From the NCBI GenBank assembly GCA_025765595.1, contig JAIVFH010000084.1:62001-126000 (forward strand): 64,000 bases of DNA. Direction: 5' to 3'. Positions within the stretch are counted from its first letter, which is position 1. Each line of letters begins with the position of its first letter. The notes under the pieces are model-generated. The model made no database searches and was not told where the DNA came from. It saw only the letters and a list, made by a program, of their open reading frames with translations. Made by a program: the position numbers and the translations under genes. The DNA is from Obelidium mucronatum. Lineage: Eukaryota > Chytridiomycota > Chytridiomycetes > Chytridiales > Chytriomycetaceae. Of this stretch, positions 24,119-36,418 are shown piece after piece.

Positions 24119-25814
24119 ATGATTCCGTACAGCAGCTATCCGCAGCAACAACAATCTGTTATCAATATGGGCAGGGGTCTTTCTGCAAGCCGACTTCACG
24201 ACATGACACCTCCCCTGCCACCACAACCAGTGTACATCTTCCACCACACTTTCTTTGGGTTTATTAAAGACAGTCACGATGCCGCTTTGGTTATTGCCGG
24301 CTGCGTGGCAGGAGATCTACAGCCCTTCAACACGGCCCCAATGAACTCCACAAGCATCCAAATTACAAGCGGAACTGTGTTGGTATTTCAGGAGAATTCA
24401 GGAACGTCGATGGTCAGGTGGCGGGTCAGTCATCAATCATTGCCCCAATTGTCTGTTTTTTTTTTCCTTTAGATCTGGGCGTTTGTTGTGACATTGTCAA
24501 CAGATTGTCGCAGTTCCTTCCTTATCTTTGTTTGCGTCTGTTGTCTTATAGGCGTGGTATTCATATTTATTTTGTTCTTAGGATGGCAAGCGGTGGTCTC
24601 CGTCTAGACCGCAGGGTCAATTTTTACTGTATCGGTGAGTCTTTCCTCTCTGGCGCAGTGCTCCTTTCGCCCCAATCACCTTACTATCCATGGGCATGAA
24701 GAATATGCTGTGACTCAGGAGATGAAATTACGCGCTTTCTTGATTTTCTACTGAGTGCATTTCGGCGGATGACTACTAAGAGAATAATTTGACTCATCAA
24801 ACCACAAACATCACCACAAAAAACAATCTATCAACAATAGAGAAGTAGGAAGCTAACTACGAATCCAAATATGCATCATGAAGTTGAATTGAGTACACGG
24901 TTTGTCAACATGTCCCTACGCGGTAGCTGCCGGTTTATTCCCAATGGCCTAGCAAAGAGAACGATTGGGTTGGTTGGAAGCGATGGGAATAGATATAGGT
25001 GAGAATCAACTTTGTTAGTTTAAGCGAAGAATTCGGAACTATATTATGTTTTTCCTTTGTATTGAGGCCCTTTGTATTGAGACTTTCTTCTAAAAACCTT
25101 TTGAAAACCCAGAGTCATCAGCTATTTTTACCCGCCCGATGCCGAAAGATTTTTGAAGATAAAAGAGACGACGTTATGAGGCAAAGCAGACAAGTTCTAT
25201 TTATGCCGTCTCAGTTGCAGCAGTTTTTCAAATACCGAGATGTGGACGAGGCAGAACGGTATTCGCCACCGCCAAACTCCAGAAAAAGAAGCGCAAGTAG
25301 TAGCAGTGAACGAATCGTGAGCCCCCAGCGACACGGAAGCGGGGGACTTTGTGCACAAACCTCTTTAGGCACGTATTCCCCACCACTGCCAGCAAGAGCA
25401 CCAACTCCTCAACATTGTTCAACAGTAGCTTTTCGCCATCCTACACACCGCTATAGGCCATACTTACGGCATCCATCGTCTCCTCCTCTACCACCTCTCC
25501 CTGTTTTGGCACAACAGCAGCCATCGCCTTCAACAACGTCAAGCACAGTATCACTACTGCCACCATTTCAAGCAACAGACGAACGAGCTTACTTTCGGGG
25601 CGAAAACGCATTCCACCCAATGTTTCAAGTGAGCGATATGGGAGGGTGCCATCAAAAAGCTACTGGCGGCAATTTCGGCCATAGTCATAACAGTGATGTC
25701 CGTGCGAGCTGCCCGTGTGGGGGATTAGGGATTCGGAAAGCTCATAATTACTTTTGGAATGATCCCTTTTGGTTTGATAGGCCGATACAGCTGGCGCCTT
25801 TAAAAAAGGTTTAA
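24119..25814 (+). CDS. W7: WOPR-domain putative transcription factor (C-P-C-G-G tail)
   Basis: Exons 24119-24424 (T-F-F-G-F-I-K-D-S-H-D-A-A-L-V), 24582-24634 (53 bases), 24849-24998 (N-G-L-A-K-R-T-I-G-L-V-G-S-D-G-N) and 25113-25814. At exon 3 the acceptor used in sister genes (after 24840) leads into a stop after five codons. An AG eight bases further on (24847-24848) keeps the frame and reads well. In exon 4 a run of five T (25150-25154) must be one base longer for Y-F-Y-P-P-D-A-E to continue into the linker and tail. That looks like an assembly error. The tail is C-P-C-G-G-L-G-I-R-K with P-I-Q-L-A-P-L. Confidence 0.78.
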
Positions 25815-26241
25815 AACGAAAATTGCACTTCATCATGCTAGAGTTGAAAAGCAAGAAGTAGAATTGTATAATCGTTGTAAATTACAGCAAGAATTAAAAA
25901 TAATATTATTTATCATTCTCGATTTCGATTGTATATTGTCTGAGTGGCGACAAATTCAGAATTATCAAAAAATTCAGTTATTAGTGTGGCTCACGACTTT
26001 GATTTAATTTCCTTTTTTTGAATGTTGAGTGTTGAGACCCTTGAAAATTGCCAGTGGTGCTTCAGCTAACCAATGACATTTTTTTTGCTGCACGGATTTC
26101 ATCACCACTTTTTTCTCCATCTCCACTTTCATTTCGCTTTTTTTCTTTGCTTTGCTTTATGCACCCCTAATTTTTTACATAAACTTCCCGACATACTTCT
26201 GTGACACTTTTTAGCTCTGACACTGAATCGAGGGGACGAAA
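25815..26241. other. Intergenic W7-W8
   Basis: AT-rich spacer with T-rich and CT-rich stretches in the last 150 bases before W8 (about 26070-26170), as seen before several members. This could be promoter sequence. Nothing else is recognised. Confidence 0.35.
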
Positions 26242-28497
26242 ATGGAACCACGGCCTGCTGATACATATCATACCATTGAATCAAATTTGGAGACTTCCGG
26301 ATCAGCTTCCGCCTCTTCCTATCAAATGCGTCATCCCGCTTTAAGCAGTCAAATACAAGCGATCTTGAGTTATCCAGATTATGGACTTCAACTGGACGGA
26401 CAAGACCAACAAGATGATTCATTCGAAGCATTCACAAACACTTGGTTTGGTTTTGTACAAGACTCACATGACGCTGCTTTAGGTATTTTGTCACTTCAAC
26501 ACCACACAACTCTCAAGCCACTGCCTCCTTGCCAACTATTTTACCTAAAAAACAAATTATTGAAACACTTCTTTATTCGTCTCATTTTTTTTGACAATTA
26601 GTGATGGAAGCCGTTATCGCAAAGCATCTCCAAGCCGTCAACAGTGTCCCTGGCGTTTCAATGTCAAGCATTCCCATCCAATCAGGCACTGTCTTGGTTT
26701 TCAGTGAATCAAGAGCCGTATCAAACAACATGCAGCGATGGAGGGTAAATATAAAATGTTAAAAATTTGGTGTTGTCTGGGCTGACTCTCCCCTTGACTT
26801 TTCTCGTATCACACTCTTATTTTTTGTTGACTCTTATTTTATGTGACAGGACTCAAAACGATGGTCGCCTTCACGACCACAAGGTCCTTTTTTATTGTAC
26901 AGGTATGTTGCTGTTGTGGTGGTGAGTAATGTAGAAACGTGTCTAATTTTTTTTTTACACAGAGAAGTAGAACCAAAACTTTTGGCCTCCGAAAGCACAA
27001 ACTTGGAATTGGAAACAAGTACACGGTTTGTGAATCTGTCGCTTCGAGGAAATAGGCGGTTTGTCTTGAATGGATTGGCAAAGAGAACGATCGGATTGAC
27101 TGGAAGTGATGGAAACAAGTACAGGTGAATATCAGACTCTTCACTTAAAAAATACGCCAAAAAAGAGCTAAAACTCGGTTTTATCTTTACTTAGAATTAT
27201 AAATTATTTCTACCCGAATGATGTGGAGTCTATTTATGAGCGCGAAAACAACAACAGCAATAGTAGCAGCAGCGCATCAAAACCGCTAATTACTGGATTA
27301 TGTCGACCTGGAGAAGTCAAAGAGTTTGAGCAGTATTATGCCACTGTCGAGGCACTCTTCAAAGACCTAGGCGGTCCTCCCTTGCGACGATATGGACCCA
27401 ACGGAGTGAAACCAGCAGCAACTCAGCAAGGGCCACAAAAGAAAAAAGCCGGAAAAAAGAGGAGAAGGGACAAATCGTCGAGTTTGAGCGACTATTCATC
27501 AGAACTTGAGGTTGAAGAGGATGAGACGCCAAAAAAGAAAAGCGCCAAGTCTCCCAAAAAGACTTCGAGTCCAAACAGACTGGCTGTTTCCACATCGCCT
27601 TTTGGAAGCGAGGGATCAGTTTCGATGCAGCAGCAGATCCAGCAGCAATGGAGTCCGATTTCTTTGGGTTTCAAGAATGGTTTGCCGAGCATGTTGGATT
27701 CGCCCATCCAGTTTCCACAGCTTCAAAATCAATCGCAGAATAATATCTCATTAAAAAGTCCTGCTAGTTATAGTGTCCAAGTTCAGCCTTCTCCAGAACG
27801 TAACGAGTTTGAACATCAACAACGCGTCTTGTTTCGTCAGCAACAAGTGCAGTTGCAATATCAATCAAAACCGCAAGCTTCAATGAGGCAAGAAGAAAAT
27901 ATATTTATTCGCCAGACCCAGCAAACGTCTGTTCAAGAGCTTTGGAGAAGTGAATCACGACGGTTACTTCAGCAACAACAGCAGCAGCAAAAACAACCCG
28001 TCTACTTTCGCCAAAACCAACAACAGCAGCAAAATCGGCAATATATAGCAGATCCCATCTTTTACCGGGAGCCAGCACCGCAATTACAAATCAATAAGCC
28101 GCCGCCTCCTCTGTCCATACAACCGAACCCTTTGACGCAACCTATTCCTCAAAAAACAGTTATTTCAAACAACGAAGTATTCAATGCGCACTACAACATG
28201 GCTCTGTCTGGCCCATCTACGACATCCAATATCCAACAATCTGGAACGAGCGGTGTAAGCACTTCAAGGGAAGTCACGCAACTGATTCACCAAGAACAGC
28301 AATTCATGACGCGGGAAAACAAATACCACCCGATATTCCAGATTGAACAGGTGCTCCAGCAAAGACTGGCTTCGCCGCCTCCGTGTCCTTGTGGTGGTTT
28401 GGGTGTGCGAAGACCGCATGATTTCTTTAAGAATGACAGGGATTGGACAGAGAAACCAGTGTGGTTGGCAGCCTTTGCGTGCTGTTGCTGTTGTTGA
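26242..28497 (+). CDS. W8: WOPR-domain putative transcription factor, largest member
   Basis: Exons 26242-26482, 26602-26744, 26850-26902 (53 bases), 26964-27125 and 27195-28497 give 633 residues. The first intron falls inside the D-A-A-L | V-M-E-A helix, unlike other members, where it follows F-Y-G. Part a has T-W-F-G-F-V-Q-D-S-H-D, I-Q-S-G-T-V-L-V-F and R-W-R. Part b has N-G-L-A-K-R-T-I-G-L-T-G-S-D-G-N and I-I-N-Y-F-Y-P-N-D-V-E-S. The long last exon adds a basic Lys/Arg-rich patch (K-K-K-A-G-K-K-R-R-R, a likely nuclear localisation signal) and an extended Gln-rich linker. The tail is C-P-C-G-G-L-G-V-R-R with P-V-W-L-A-A-F and a terminal Cys run (C-C-C-C-C). Confidence 0.88.
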
Positions 28498-28707
28498 AGC
28501 GGCTGACAATCACGGTCATGGAGGATGGATGGGTTTACTGGTAGACTAGAATATAGATAATATATATAAAGATACACCTTACGATGGCTTTTGATTTATT
28601 GTTTCACAATTGAGGGTTATCGGGAAGTGTCGGAACTCTTTTCTTTTCGTTGGGGAAAAAAGACATTTTTTTTGGAGTGCACCACCATCACCAACACCAT
28701 TGGCTGA

Positions 28708-30184
28708 ATGATCTTCGACAGCATTTCGATTCCATCCGAAGTCCCAACGGCTTCAGTCATTCCTCATCAACTGCAGCAACAGCTCCAGCAAGTGCAGCTC
28801 CAACAGCAGCAGCAGCAGCAGAGACCCCAGTCCCGAAGATTCACTGAAACTTGGAAGGGCTTCATCAAAGACCCCACCGATGCTTCGCTGATTATCGAGG
28901 CGTGCATTGCAAACATGCTGCAGCCACTCAACATCATCCCAATGTCTCTCTCGGATTTGCAGATTCGGTCAGGGACTGTGTTGGTGTTTGCTGAAAACAG
29001 CTCTATGGGACAGATGGTTCGATGGCGGGATGGATGCAGATGGAGTGCGAGTAGGTTGCAGGGTCCATTCCTGTTGTATCGGTATGTTGGGTTTATCTAA
29101 AAATCTTTTGAGTTTGAGAACCCTAACATTACTTATCTTTTCTTCGTTATGTCGTTTAGTGAAGTTGAAGCGTCGAATTCAAATGCTAGTTCTGCTTCTG
29201 CCGAACCTGAGCGTGATGTGCGGTTCGTGAATACTGTTGTGAGGGGAAAGACAAAGTTTGTCACGAATGGAATGGCGAAGCGGACGCTGACGTTAACTGG
29301 TTCTGATGGAAACAGATACAGGTTTGTTTAACTGTTTTTAGTTGCTCCTTTTTCGGCTTGTTTTTGGTGTCAAACTAACTCTTTCTCCCACGATAACAGA
29401 GTCATCAGTTACTTCTATCCATCCGATGTTGGTCACTTGTACGGAGATGCAGTTCCTGCCGATAAAACTCCGAATTTGGCGACACCTTCGCAGCTGCCTG
29501 AATTTGCTCGATTCACGAATAAGGTCATAGTGCCTGCATACACTATGCCGGATCTTTCCAACAATGCATTTGAACCGATCTACATCTGGTTCAAACTTGG
29601 TCTCGCTGGTAGCAGCCGCAGCAGCCGCAGCAGCCGATAGTTCATCAGTATCTTCATCTTCATCGTCGTGCTGTCCTCGTCATCCACTTCATCGCGGCAA
29701 GTGATGGATTCGCCTCGAAATCAACGTGTACAGAGTCATGCAAGAGTGAATGACCAGCGACCATTGTATCACCACCACCAGCAACAAAGGCCAACTCCAT
29801 ATCCTTCACCCCACCAACCATCGTACAACAACTACAACAATAGCAGCGATAGCAATAAGCAGACAGAAACTCGTATTGTTCGCGAAGAAGAGAAAAACGC
29901 AGATGCATTCCACCATCCCTATTTTCCAAATCCAACAACGGAATCCACAGTCGGCTTCATCAGCGAACCTCTCTGAAAGCCACGAATCTTGCTCACGGAC
30001 CAAAAACTTGAGTGCAACTGCATCGTCATCCTCTTTAGCATCTTCATCCTCCTCTTCTTGTAGCTGTGGTGGGCTGGGAATCAGGAAAGCGGCAGACTAC
30101 TTTCGAAGTGACCCGTTTTGGACAGAGTTTCCAGTGACTCTTGCACCTATTAAAGAAAAGAAGATGAATGGAGCGGAGTTATGA
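28708..30184 (+). CDS. W9: WOPR-domain putative transcription factor, linker frame-broken
   Basis: Exons 28708-29081, 29160-29321 and 29400-30184. The R-W-R|D-G intron is absent, so part a and the micro-exon sequence are fused (R-W-R-D-G-C-R-W-S-A-S-R). Part a is F-I-K-D-P-T-D-A-S-L-I-I-E-A-C ... I-R-S-G-T-V-L-V-F-A-E. Part b is N-G-M-A-K-R-T-L-T-L-T-G-S-D-G-N and V-I-S-Y-F-Y-P-S-D-V. The start codon precedes a Gln-rich N-terminus. In the last exon the frame must change in an Ala/Ser repeat (about 29610-29680) and again near 29910 before the tail C-S-C-G-G-L-G-I-R-K, F-R-S-D-P-F-W and P-V-T-L-A-P-I. The two breaks may be repeat-length errors or real. Confidence 0.75.
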
Positions 30185-30461
30185 TATGAGCCATTTTTGG
30201 AGGGTGCTTCAAGTATGCTTGTTAGAAGTCGGTGTTATCTTGGTTTTTCCTTTTTTTTTCTGATGTAAAGTGGGGGGATTCGAATTCGAATATAAACATT
30301 GATTGTACTAGTGCTATATTTATTGCCTGTTGCAACACGTGGAACGGAACTCCACAAAGTCAGCTTCCGTTCCGATGTCGGAAAGATGATTGACAAAAAA
30401 TCACAAAAAATTTCTGTTGTGGAAGAGGTCAATCTCCTCCCTTTTGTCAATGTTCCAAGAA

Positions 30462-31968
30462 ATGGCATCCAGCTCCGCTATTGGCACCATCGGAAGGGCG
30501 ATGGATCCCCTAGAGCAACTTTTGATGGCTGCAAAGCTGCAAGAACAGCAACAACTGCCTACAGTGTGGTATCCAAAAGCCTCCTCAACTGGATCTCCAA
30601 TCAACGAAGAACATCGTGCCCTGCTCATCAACAGCAGAAACAACACTATAGGACAAACGAATCAATCAATATCCGCACCTCCTGAATCCCACCTCCTACT
30701 CATCACATCCAAGGCTCCTGTCACCATATCTCAAATAGCAGCAAGCGGAAGCCTCTTCAACTCCCGACAAGAAGAAACCTTCCATGGATTCATCAAAGAC
30801 CCCATTGATGCTGCCATTCTTGCTGAAGCTGTCATTGCTAATCTGCTGAAACCATTCCGTGTAACGGAAACAGTATCGCACTTGCTGATTGGTCATGGTA
30901 CTGTCGTGGTGCTCGAGCCGGAAGCCATTCAATCAAGTGAACTGGTGTTTTGTAAGGTGGGGAAAAGCTTGGCTAGTGCTTGTGTCCAGAAACATGGAAA
31001 CGGAGTGATATGGGACTGTATGAAAAACAGACACAAGTCATGTGACTGACGCCTCTTGCGTTTATTTTGATATCTCATTCTTCGTTCTAATTGCTGTTCA
31101 ATCTGTATATATAGGAAGGGGGAAGGTGGTCTTTTGCTTTCAAGCAAGGGCTTATTCTCAATCTATCGCGAAGTGGAACCAACTGTAAATAACAACTATG
31201 ACTCGAGCCAGTCACGGCATCATCCACAAACGAAACAACTGCAACCTAAACTTGTGCCGAATGGTCTCTGTAAAAAAGTCATCACAGTGATTGGAAGTGA
31301 CACTCGGTCCTATTGTATAGTCTCGTACTTTCGAGCAAAAGACGTTGCTCACCATTACGGTGATTCTCCAATACTAAAAAGGAATTCGGTTCTGGACTCA
31401 TCCTGCAATACTATCTCTTCCGTCCCGGGTCTCGCAATTACAGCATTTGGTCGCTCGTGTTCACCAAAACTATTCCAATAGTGGATGGGTTGTCGAGTTG
31501 CCGAAACCTGACTTTAAACCGCAGGTGATGCAGGACGTCCATCCGACTTGTTTGTTTGTGGATTCGTCAAGGACTTCTGTGTGGGGAAAACAGGAAGTGG
31601 AGGATGTGGATCAGGATGGCGATGAAGTGATGAGATTTCCCAATCCAGAATTGGCAATCCAGCAGCAATATCATCGACTATTTCAATCGTCTTCAAAAGA
31701 TGGAATGGAGCAAAGGCTTCGTTGTTCCTGTCGTCGGGTTGTTCGTAGAGATGAATGGGATTCGAAGCTTCCTATTCTGCCGCCGCTCTGGAGTGGAAAT
31801 CGGCTATTAAGTGGCGTCAGAGGAGTTAACAGAAACCATCATAAAATGTCATTGCATACGGCGCTGGATGATCAGGAATATCAGGGCCAGCGAAGGAGGA
31901 ACTGTCCAGTTCACCATGGATCGAGCTCTTCGCCAGCGCCACATTGCGAATACCGATTCTTCAAATAG
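30462..31968 (+). CDS. W10: divergent WOPR-domain gene with frame breaks
   Basis: Exon 1, 30462-30956, has E-E-T-F-H-G-F-I-K-D-P-I-D-A-A-I-L-A-E-A and a weak R-S-G site (I-G-H-G-T-V-V-V-L). Exon 2 starts at 31115 with E-G-G-R-W-S-F and needs a one-base shift near 31130-31140 to reach F-S-I-Y-R-E-V-E-P-T. No separate 53-base exon is seen. Part b reads P-N-G-L-C-K-K-V-I-T-V-I-G-S-D and I-V-S-Y-F-R-A-K-D-V-A. A further frame change about 31390-31450 leads to the tail remnant C-S-C-R-R-V-V-R-R and L-P-I-L-P-P-L. Several conserved residues have changed, so this is either a diverging or a decaying copy. The span is fairly secure, but the exact protein is not. Confidence 0.62.
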
Positions 31969-32553
31969 ATTTGTGCATTTTATTTAGCATCTTTTTACGG
32001 TCACAGAATGAAAACCCGAAATTAGAAGTTAGACCTTGCTCTTCATGCTTTCAAAAAAAGAATGCGTGAGACACCATTTCCAAGACTATGGTCAGTATTT
32101 GAGCAACATTTTAACTTTCGAACGGCGTAAGTAAACGTTACAACCACGTTATTCACCGACACCTTATTGAGGATTTGCGCCGAGTAAGTGATTTCTTGCG
32201 GTAAAAAGGATTCCTTTTGCAATGTGGTATTTAAAATTCAATTGGATTTCAATTTGGAGATAAAGGACTGAATTTCACACCTGCACAAAAGAGGCTGCAC
32301 ATCAACGCATTGAAGACCTTGGCTAACAGAATATATTCATGGTAAATGAATTAGACCTAAACAGCAAACTGCCGCTATGTGTATCATCGCAAGCAGAGGT
32401 TTGATTAAAACTGTCAAATGAAGCTGAAAAATTCAATTGGGAGATGGAAGGTGCGTGAAAAATTCCATTCCGCATGACCGACACATCAATTCAGTCCCTC
32501 ATCTCTCTTTGCCATGAAAAAAGAAAGCTTAAAGAAAAAAAGCCGTTCTTATA
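31969..32553. other. Intergenic W10-W11
   Basis: AT-rich spacer of about 585 bases. No ORF with family similarity and no repeat or RNA signal is seen. Confidence 0.35.
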
Positions 32554-34122
32554 ATGATTGCCCATCGAAACACTCCACCGCACGACTCCTCCGCAGCAGC
32601 TAGAGCCTCAGAGGGTGCATCTCCAAGTCTTCGGGAAGGTTCAGTGTTTAGTTCCGGTTCTGGTGGCCCAGAGCTTGCAGACTCTACTTTAGTGCATGAG
32701 CCAAACTCAACTTTGATTGAGACCTTCTATGGTAAGGAGAGCTTTGCTTCTTCAATCCCAAGAGTACGTTTTTTTCGCTAACCAGCGGGATTCTAATTTC
32801 CAAAAGGGTTCGTGCAAGACAAGTGTGACGCCTACATTCTCGTTGAGGCATGCGTCCAAGGACTCTTGGATCCAATCATTAACTTGCCTTTGATTGTCTC
32901 TGGGTTGTCCATTCGGTCCGGCAGTGTAATCATCTTCCCTGAGCGGAAGGATCAAGTCCAGCAGTCGAGATGGAGAGTAAGTATCTTAAATTCTGTCCCT
33001 TTTTCTTTTGATCCTCATGAATCGATTAAAGAGGTGGTGGTGGTGTTTTGGGAGGATGAGGTTTAAGGGTCGACTTGCTGCAGTGCTTAGATCAAGATCA
33101 TTTGCGACACACAACTCACTCTCATTTTTTATTTTAGGACGGAGGACAATGGAGTGCTTCTCGTATCTCTGGCGCTTTCTTACTGTACAGGTGTGCGAAC
33201 TCTCGCTTTGTTGTCATCAACCAACTCAATTTTTTCTCTTGGACGAGTCACTAATTTTTTTTTAATTTAAAACAGAGAGATCGAAAGCATTGGAAAAGGA
33301 ATCAGTAAACACCAACGCCATGGACAAGAAGCAGGCTCCATGTTTGGCACGAAGTTGCGTCCAAACACCCGGTTTCCAAACGGTCTCACACTCAACAGAC
33401 CTGATACCAACGAGAGAACCGATTCCGAAATGTTTTCAACAACTTCTCTCCGCCAAAACACTCGGTTAATTAACAACGGAATGGCGAAACGGACAATCTC
33501 TCTGACTGGATCAGATGGAAACCGATACCGCGTCATTTCATACTTTTACCCATCAGATGTTGAGCATTTGTACAAGAAACAAGATCCGATTGGAGGCAGA
33601 ACTCCAGAAACTTTGAACACGCCATCGCAAATGCCGGAATTTGAGCATCTGTTGCATCAGTTTTCAAAGTCGGGAAGCAGACGTCGCGTTCTTGCTCCCC
33701 AGAGACCTGTAGCTACTCAAGAAGCGTCGAGTTCGCAGATTCAGCAGAAATTGCACCTCCAGCAAAGCCAAGAAACTGCGTTGGCATTAATGTCACTTTT
33801 CGGAACTCCATCACCAACGACTGCCCCGACCCCCGCACGAATGACAACGCCACCACCGTTTCAACAGCCACCAATTGTTCAATCTCGATACCACTCAACA
33901 CCGGTTATTCTCTCTTCAGGCGCCTTCACAAGAAATCAACAAACTCTGCCCATCTCTGCAGTGCTGCCACCACTTACTCCACCGCAACTTCTACCGCGAT
34001 CTCATTCGCAAAACTGTAGTTGCGGTTGTAGTAAACTGGAAATCAGGAAGCACTTCAGCTATTTGTCTCAGTTTCCAGAATGGGCGAGTCATCCTGTGAT
34101 TCTTGCTCCATTAAGGCAATAG
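32554..34122 (+). CDS. W11: WOPR-domain putative transcription factor with internal partial duplication
   Basis: Exons 32554-32731 (ends I-E-T-F-Y-G), 32807-32976, 33138-33190 (53 bases) and 33276-34122 give 415 residues. Part a is F-V-Q-D-K-C-D-A-Y-I-L-V-E-A-C ... I-R-S-G-S-V-I-I-F. The micro-exon reads D-G-G-Q-W-S-A-S-R. Exon 4 contains two successive versions of the start of part b: L-R-P-N-T-R-F-P-N-G-L, then L-R-Q-N-T-R-L-I-N-N-G-M, followed by A-K-R-T-I-S-L-T-G-S-D-G-N and V-I-S-Y-F-Y-P-S-D-V-E-H-L-Y. The tail is C-S-C-G-C-S-K-L-E-I-R-K with P-V-I-L-A-P-L, that is, an altered Cys motif. Confidence 0.86.
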
Positions 34123-34694
34123 ATGATTCAAAGTAGTTGGGGGTGTATCGTCAACTTTTTCTTCTATTTTAATTGTTATTAAAAGGCGAACGGCCGGCTC
34201 CTTCCCTTTTTGCGCGCGTTTGTTTAGTACCCGGTCTTTATTGATAAATAGAAAGAAGTTAATACATAGTGAATATTGATTTTCATTGATTCAAATTTAA
34301 CTTTTGTTTTCTTATCACATGACTTTAATGAAGTGTCTGCCAAATAAGGGGAAACATTGCTCGGATATACTCAACATCCTCGGAAAAGGAGCAAACGGAT
34401 GAAGATATTACTGAGACACTAGTCTTCTTAGGATCGTTTGAAGCCTTGTCTCGAAACTGCTTGATGGATTCGGCGTGTTGAGGGATAGGATTTCCAGAAT
34501 TTTCTTCTTTCAATCAAACGTGATTAGTCACATGCCATGCTTTTTTGCGTGCCACCCTCAAACTCCTTCGTTTACAGAGAAAAATCGAGGAAAATCTCTG
34601 TTGTTTTGCCCCGTTTTCCAAAATGCATGTTGTACCAGCCCATCATCTAAATTTCCGGGCTCCTTTGGCGGTGATACAGTCTCCACCAGAGAGC
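34123..34694. other. Intergenic W11-W12
   Basis: Spacer with no recognised gene. Short ORFs on either strand here lack family similarity. Confidence 0.35.
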
Positions 34695-35651
34695 ATGCCA
34701 AACAGCCCCGTCAACCCTGAACCTCCAACGCCAACACCGACGACTATCAGAGCTGCTGAACCCCCTGCCATCTTCTCAATTCCCTCATCCCATCACGCTC
34801 CATCTGCTGTACTCCCATGCCAACAATCGAACTCCGGTGGTCTTTCATGGTCATGTCTTGACAGAATTAGACGCAGCTTTGCTGGTTGAGGCTTGCGTCC
34901 ACTGGGGATATGGCCGCGCTCAACAGTGGAAACACAATGCACAGCATCACAAGCATGAGGATCAAGAGCGGCATGTGTGTCGTGTTTCAAGAACGGGTCG
35001 AGGAGGGGATGCTTCGTACGCTTTCGAGATCAATTGAATTGGAGTTCAAGCCGAATCCAAGGGCCGTTCTTGTTGTATAGGTAAAAAAAAAAACGATAAG
35101 ATGTCTATCTTCATATATATTTTTTACATTCTTAACGGTTTCAATGGTTTCGTTTGATAGGGAGGTTGAGCGCGGCAGAGATACAAGTGGTATTCCCAAC
35201 CCGGAACCACATGGAGGTCGTTTTGGAAACACTCTGATCCGAGGAGATTACCATCACGTCCACCATGGTCTTGCCAAGCGCACAATATCCGTTGTAGGCT
35301 CAAATAGGTGCAAGTACCGTGTCATATCATACTTTTATCCACGCGATGTGGCTTACTTGTATGGCGAAGCCCCAGCATCAGGTCCAATGGCTTCGGCGAA
35401 ACTCATGTTAAAAGCTGTCTCTGAATTGCCAGCAGTTTGAAAAGTTTCTTGGGTCGGCTGGAAAGTTGGTTGCAATCGCCAAAGGAAGTCGTTGCTTGCC
35501 ATCCTCCAATCGCCCAGCTGCCCCACCATCGCCCCCTAAAAGTACAAGTTCCGTTGCCACATCTAGTTTCAATGCTAGCTCTTTAGCGCTTCCATATAGC
35601 GCTCAAGAAAAACAAGCGCGTCTTCATGATAGTCCAGCAACGCGTTTTTGA
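34695..35651 (+). pseudogene. W12: decayed WOPR-domain copy, sister of W13
   Basis: WOPR fragments appear in order but in alternating frames: V-F-H-G-H-V-L-T-E-L-D-A-A-L-L-V-E-A-C (frame 2 from 34837), I-K-S-G-M-C-V-V-F-Q-E (34945 region, frame 3), then N-W-S-S-S-R-I-Q-G-P-F-L-L-Y-R (about 35035-35080, frame change again). An intron of about 80 bases (35081-35160) follows, then one clean exon with H-G-L-A-K-R-T-I-S-V-V-G-S-N and V-I-S-Y-F-Y-P-R-D-V-A-Y-L-Y. A further break falls at S-E-L-P-x-Q-F-E-K-F-L (about 35430). The Cys-containing tail is missing, and the last open frame ends at 35651. The F-H-G-H and V-V-F-Q-E variants are shared only with W13, so W12 and W13 are a recent pair of which this one has degenerated. 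Confidence 0.75.
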
Positions 35652-36418
35652 TGGCCCGTTTTCTCCAACGTTCCATCCGTATGGTATGACCAGTCAGACA
35701 CATTGCCGCATCTCAAAGAGAAAAAAAGTGTGGCTGCTTGGAATCGCGGAACCATCGTGATACAATCCATTGGAGAAAGCGAGAATGGGAGAGAGTGGTT
35801 CCTGAATTACCAGTTTTACGCCGCTTTTGAAATATTTGTGCGTTTTCCCCTTCCTAGTTGTAATACCTTTATCATGTGTAGAAATATGTAGAAATATATT
35901 TGAAGCGAGAATGCGCTACATTTTTACATGTATTAAAGTTCTCATATCTTGTTCCGTCTCTGTTGATTATTGGGGCTTGAGAGAAGATCAATTGCTGACT
36001 TGTCATCACATAGATTGTGATCAAGTCTAAAATATTAAGAGATAGGAATATTCTTTGTTCTGTGAAGTTGGTTTTGTCAGGTCAGTTTAGCGATCTAGGC
36101 CTTTACAACGAAACAATGCAAAAACTACTTCAGGCACCCATCAATCTACGACTCACTGATTTCTGAGGCACTTCATTGCACCGCAACTGAAGGAATCTGA
36201 CTCGGGGAGACAAGCCTTGAATAACAGAAAGGTTGACCGAAAATCCCCCTTTTTTTACATCGCCTATATAATTACAACCCAAATCGCCCAATTTAACAAA
36301 ACCGTCAGGTAAATAGCTAACCCTATCCATCATTTTGCTCATATACCTCTAGAGTGTATCGGGTAGAATCAGGCCATCTCAACACAAGCTGTCACCCATT
36401 TTTTGTCTTGACGAATTA
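35652..36418. other. Intergenic W12-W13
   Basis: Includes the eroded 3' end of W12 and the upstream region of W13. Nothing further is recognised. Confidence 0.35.

Noticed and set aside
24841..24848. W7 as a stop-containing pseudogene
   Set aside because: The usual acceptor leads to an early stop, but an AG eight bases downstream restores the frame and yields family-like sequence, so shifted splicing is the simpler reading.
27830..28100. CAG/CAA-rich tracts as microsatellite elements
   Set aside because: They encode Gln-rich linkers in frame within W8 (and similar tracts in W9, W13, W17 and W19). They are best treated as part of the proteins.
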